This document shows positions 15,313-15,608 of a DNA stretch of 15,608 bases, one piece after another (within the stretch, counting starts at the first letter, position 1; every line of letters begins with the position of its first letter). The stretch lies in NCBI GenBank assembly GCA_937907705.1, contig CALCVP010000028.1, positions 1 through 15,608 on the forward strand, in the 5' to 3' direction. The position numbers and the translations under genes are program-made. The stretch comes from an uncultured Prevotella sp. (GTDB lineage Bacteria; Bacteroidota; Bacteroidia; Bacteroidales; Bacteroidaceae). The notes below the pieces were generated by a model, which worked only from the letters and a program-made list of their open reading frames with translations, was not told the origin of the DNA and did no database searches.

Positions 15313-15406
15313 GCTTGTTAAATGTGTATTGTTGTACTTGTTTAATTGTCTTTTGTGAGTCAACCTCAGTAAACTGTTTATGTCTGATGTTAAACTTATC
15401 TGCTTG

Positions 15407-15438
15407 CAAAGATATATAATCTTATTTTTATATGCAAG
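15407..15438 (-). promoter_or_regulatory. trp operon promoter (CTTGC / TATCTTTG)
   Basis: The minus strand carries TATCTTTG (15414-15407), matching the -7 consensus TAnnTTTG, and CTTGC (15438-15434), a near match to the -33 TTTG at a spacing of 19-20 bp. The start would be near 15400, giving about 90 nt of leader before the leader-peptide ATG and about 350 nt before trpD. Confidence 0.65.
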
Positions 15439-15520
15439 TGAAATTGATAAAATTTAATCAAAATGTTTATTTTGTTGCATTTATATTGTCATTATTATAT
15501 AAAAATTGCATATTCATACC

Positions 15521-15608
15521 ATGAATAATATTGTTTCGCACAAGTCTTCTTATTATGGGGCACAGAACGAAGCGTATATGTGTTGGTTGGCTGAAAATAT
15601 TGTTATAA
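15521..15608 (+). CDS. Start of an unidentified plus-strand gene, cut by the window edge
   Basis: From ATG at 15521 the frame is open to the end of the window (29 codons), beginning MNNIVSHKSSYYGAQNEAY. I do not recognise it. It is divergent from the trp operon, leaving a shared AT-rich region at 15421-15520 that should hold its promoter. A TTTG at 15471-15474 is present, but no clear TAnnTTTG. Only the first residues are visible, so this could be chance. Confidence 0.4.
   Translation, partial: MNNIVSHKSSYYGAQNEAYMCWLAENIVI

Noticed and set aside
1..15608. Mobile elements, CRISPR arrays, tRNA or rRNA genes
   Set aside because: No terminal inverted repeats, transposase or integrase motifs, regularly spaced repeats or RNA-gene signatures were found on either strand.

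Overview
The window looks like a chromosomal segment of a Bacteroidales bacterium, probably Prevotella- or Bacteroides-like. The clues are a large TonB-dependent receptor with an N-terminal carboxypeptidase-regulatory-like domain, a lipoprotein with an acidic tail behind its lipidated cysteine, A-rich translation starts without Shine-Dalgarno sequences, and three TAnnTTTG-type -7 elements, the promoter signature of this phylum. No rRNA, tRNA, insertion sequence, phage gene or CRISPR array was seen.

Layout. (1) 1-501: decayed minus-strand remnant, probably of an outer-membrane beta-barrel protein, interrupted by an in-frame TAG. (2) 502-3585, plus strand: a metal-efflux unit, a P1B-type (Zn/Cd/Pb) ATPase followed 10 bp later by an EamA/DMT-family permease, behind a promoter region with a clear palindrome. 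A perfect 18-bp stem (3586-3634) separates this unit from the convergent genes. (3) 3679-8204, minus strand: a lipoprotein with a probable OB-fold (DUF6359-like) domain, a 934-aa TonB-dependent receptor and a secreted purple-acid-phosphatase-like metallophosphoesterase. The last two probably form an operon for taking up a phosphorylated or otherwise complex substrate; the substrate is not evident. (4) 8284-15046, minus strand: a complete tryptophan biosynthesis operon in transcription order trpD-trpC-trpF-trpA-trpB-trpE-trpG. It encodes all seven activities needed to turn chorismate into tryptophan. (5) 15047-15438, minus strand: the trp leader region. (6) 15521-15608: start of an unidentified plus-strand gene running off the window.

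The most notable signal is the trp leader. A TATCTTTG promoter at about 15410 is followed by a 19-codon leader peptide, MNNSLTFAWWWHYSRLKQS, with three consecutive TGG (Trp) codons. Downstream comes a perfect 13-bp terminator hairpin with a U-rich tail. A short segment beginning two bases after the leader stop codon can pair imperfectly with the 5' arm of the terminator, and a ribosome at the stop codon would cover it. These are the parts of a translation-coupled trp attenuator. An uncorrected trpD reading frame runs through this region from 15289, so ordinary gene calling would hide the attenuator inside an inflated trpD.

The second notable point is gene order: DCFA-BEG is a circular permutation of the BEGDCFA order I recall for Bacteroides. 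This order puts the leader in front of trpD and leaves the anthranilate synthase genes (trpE, trpG) last.
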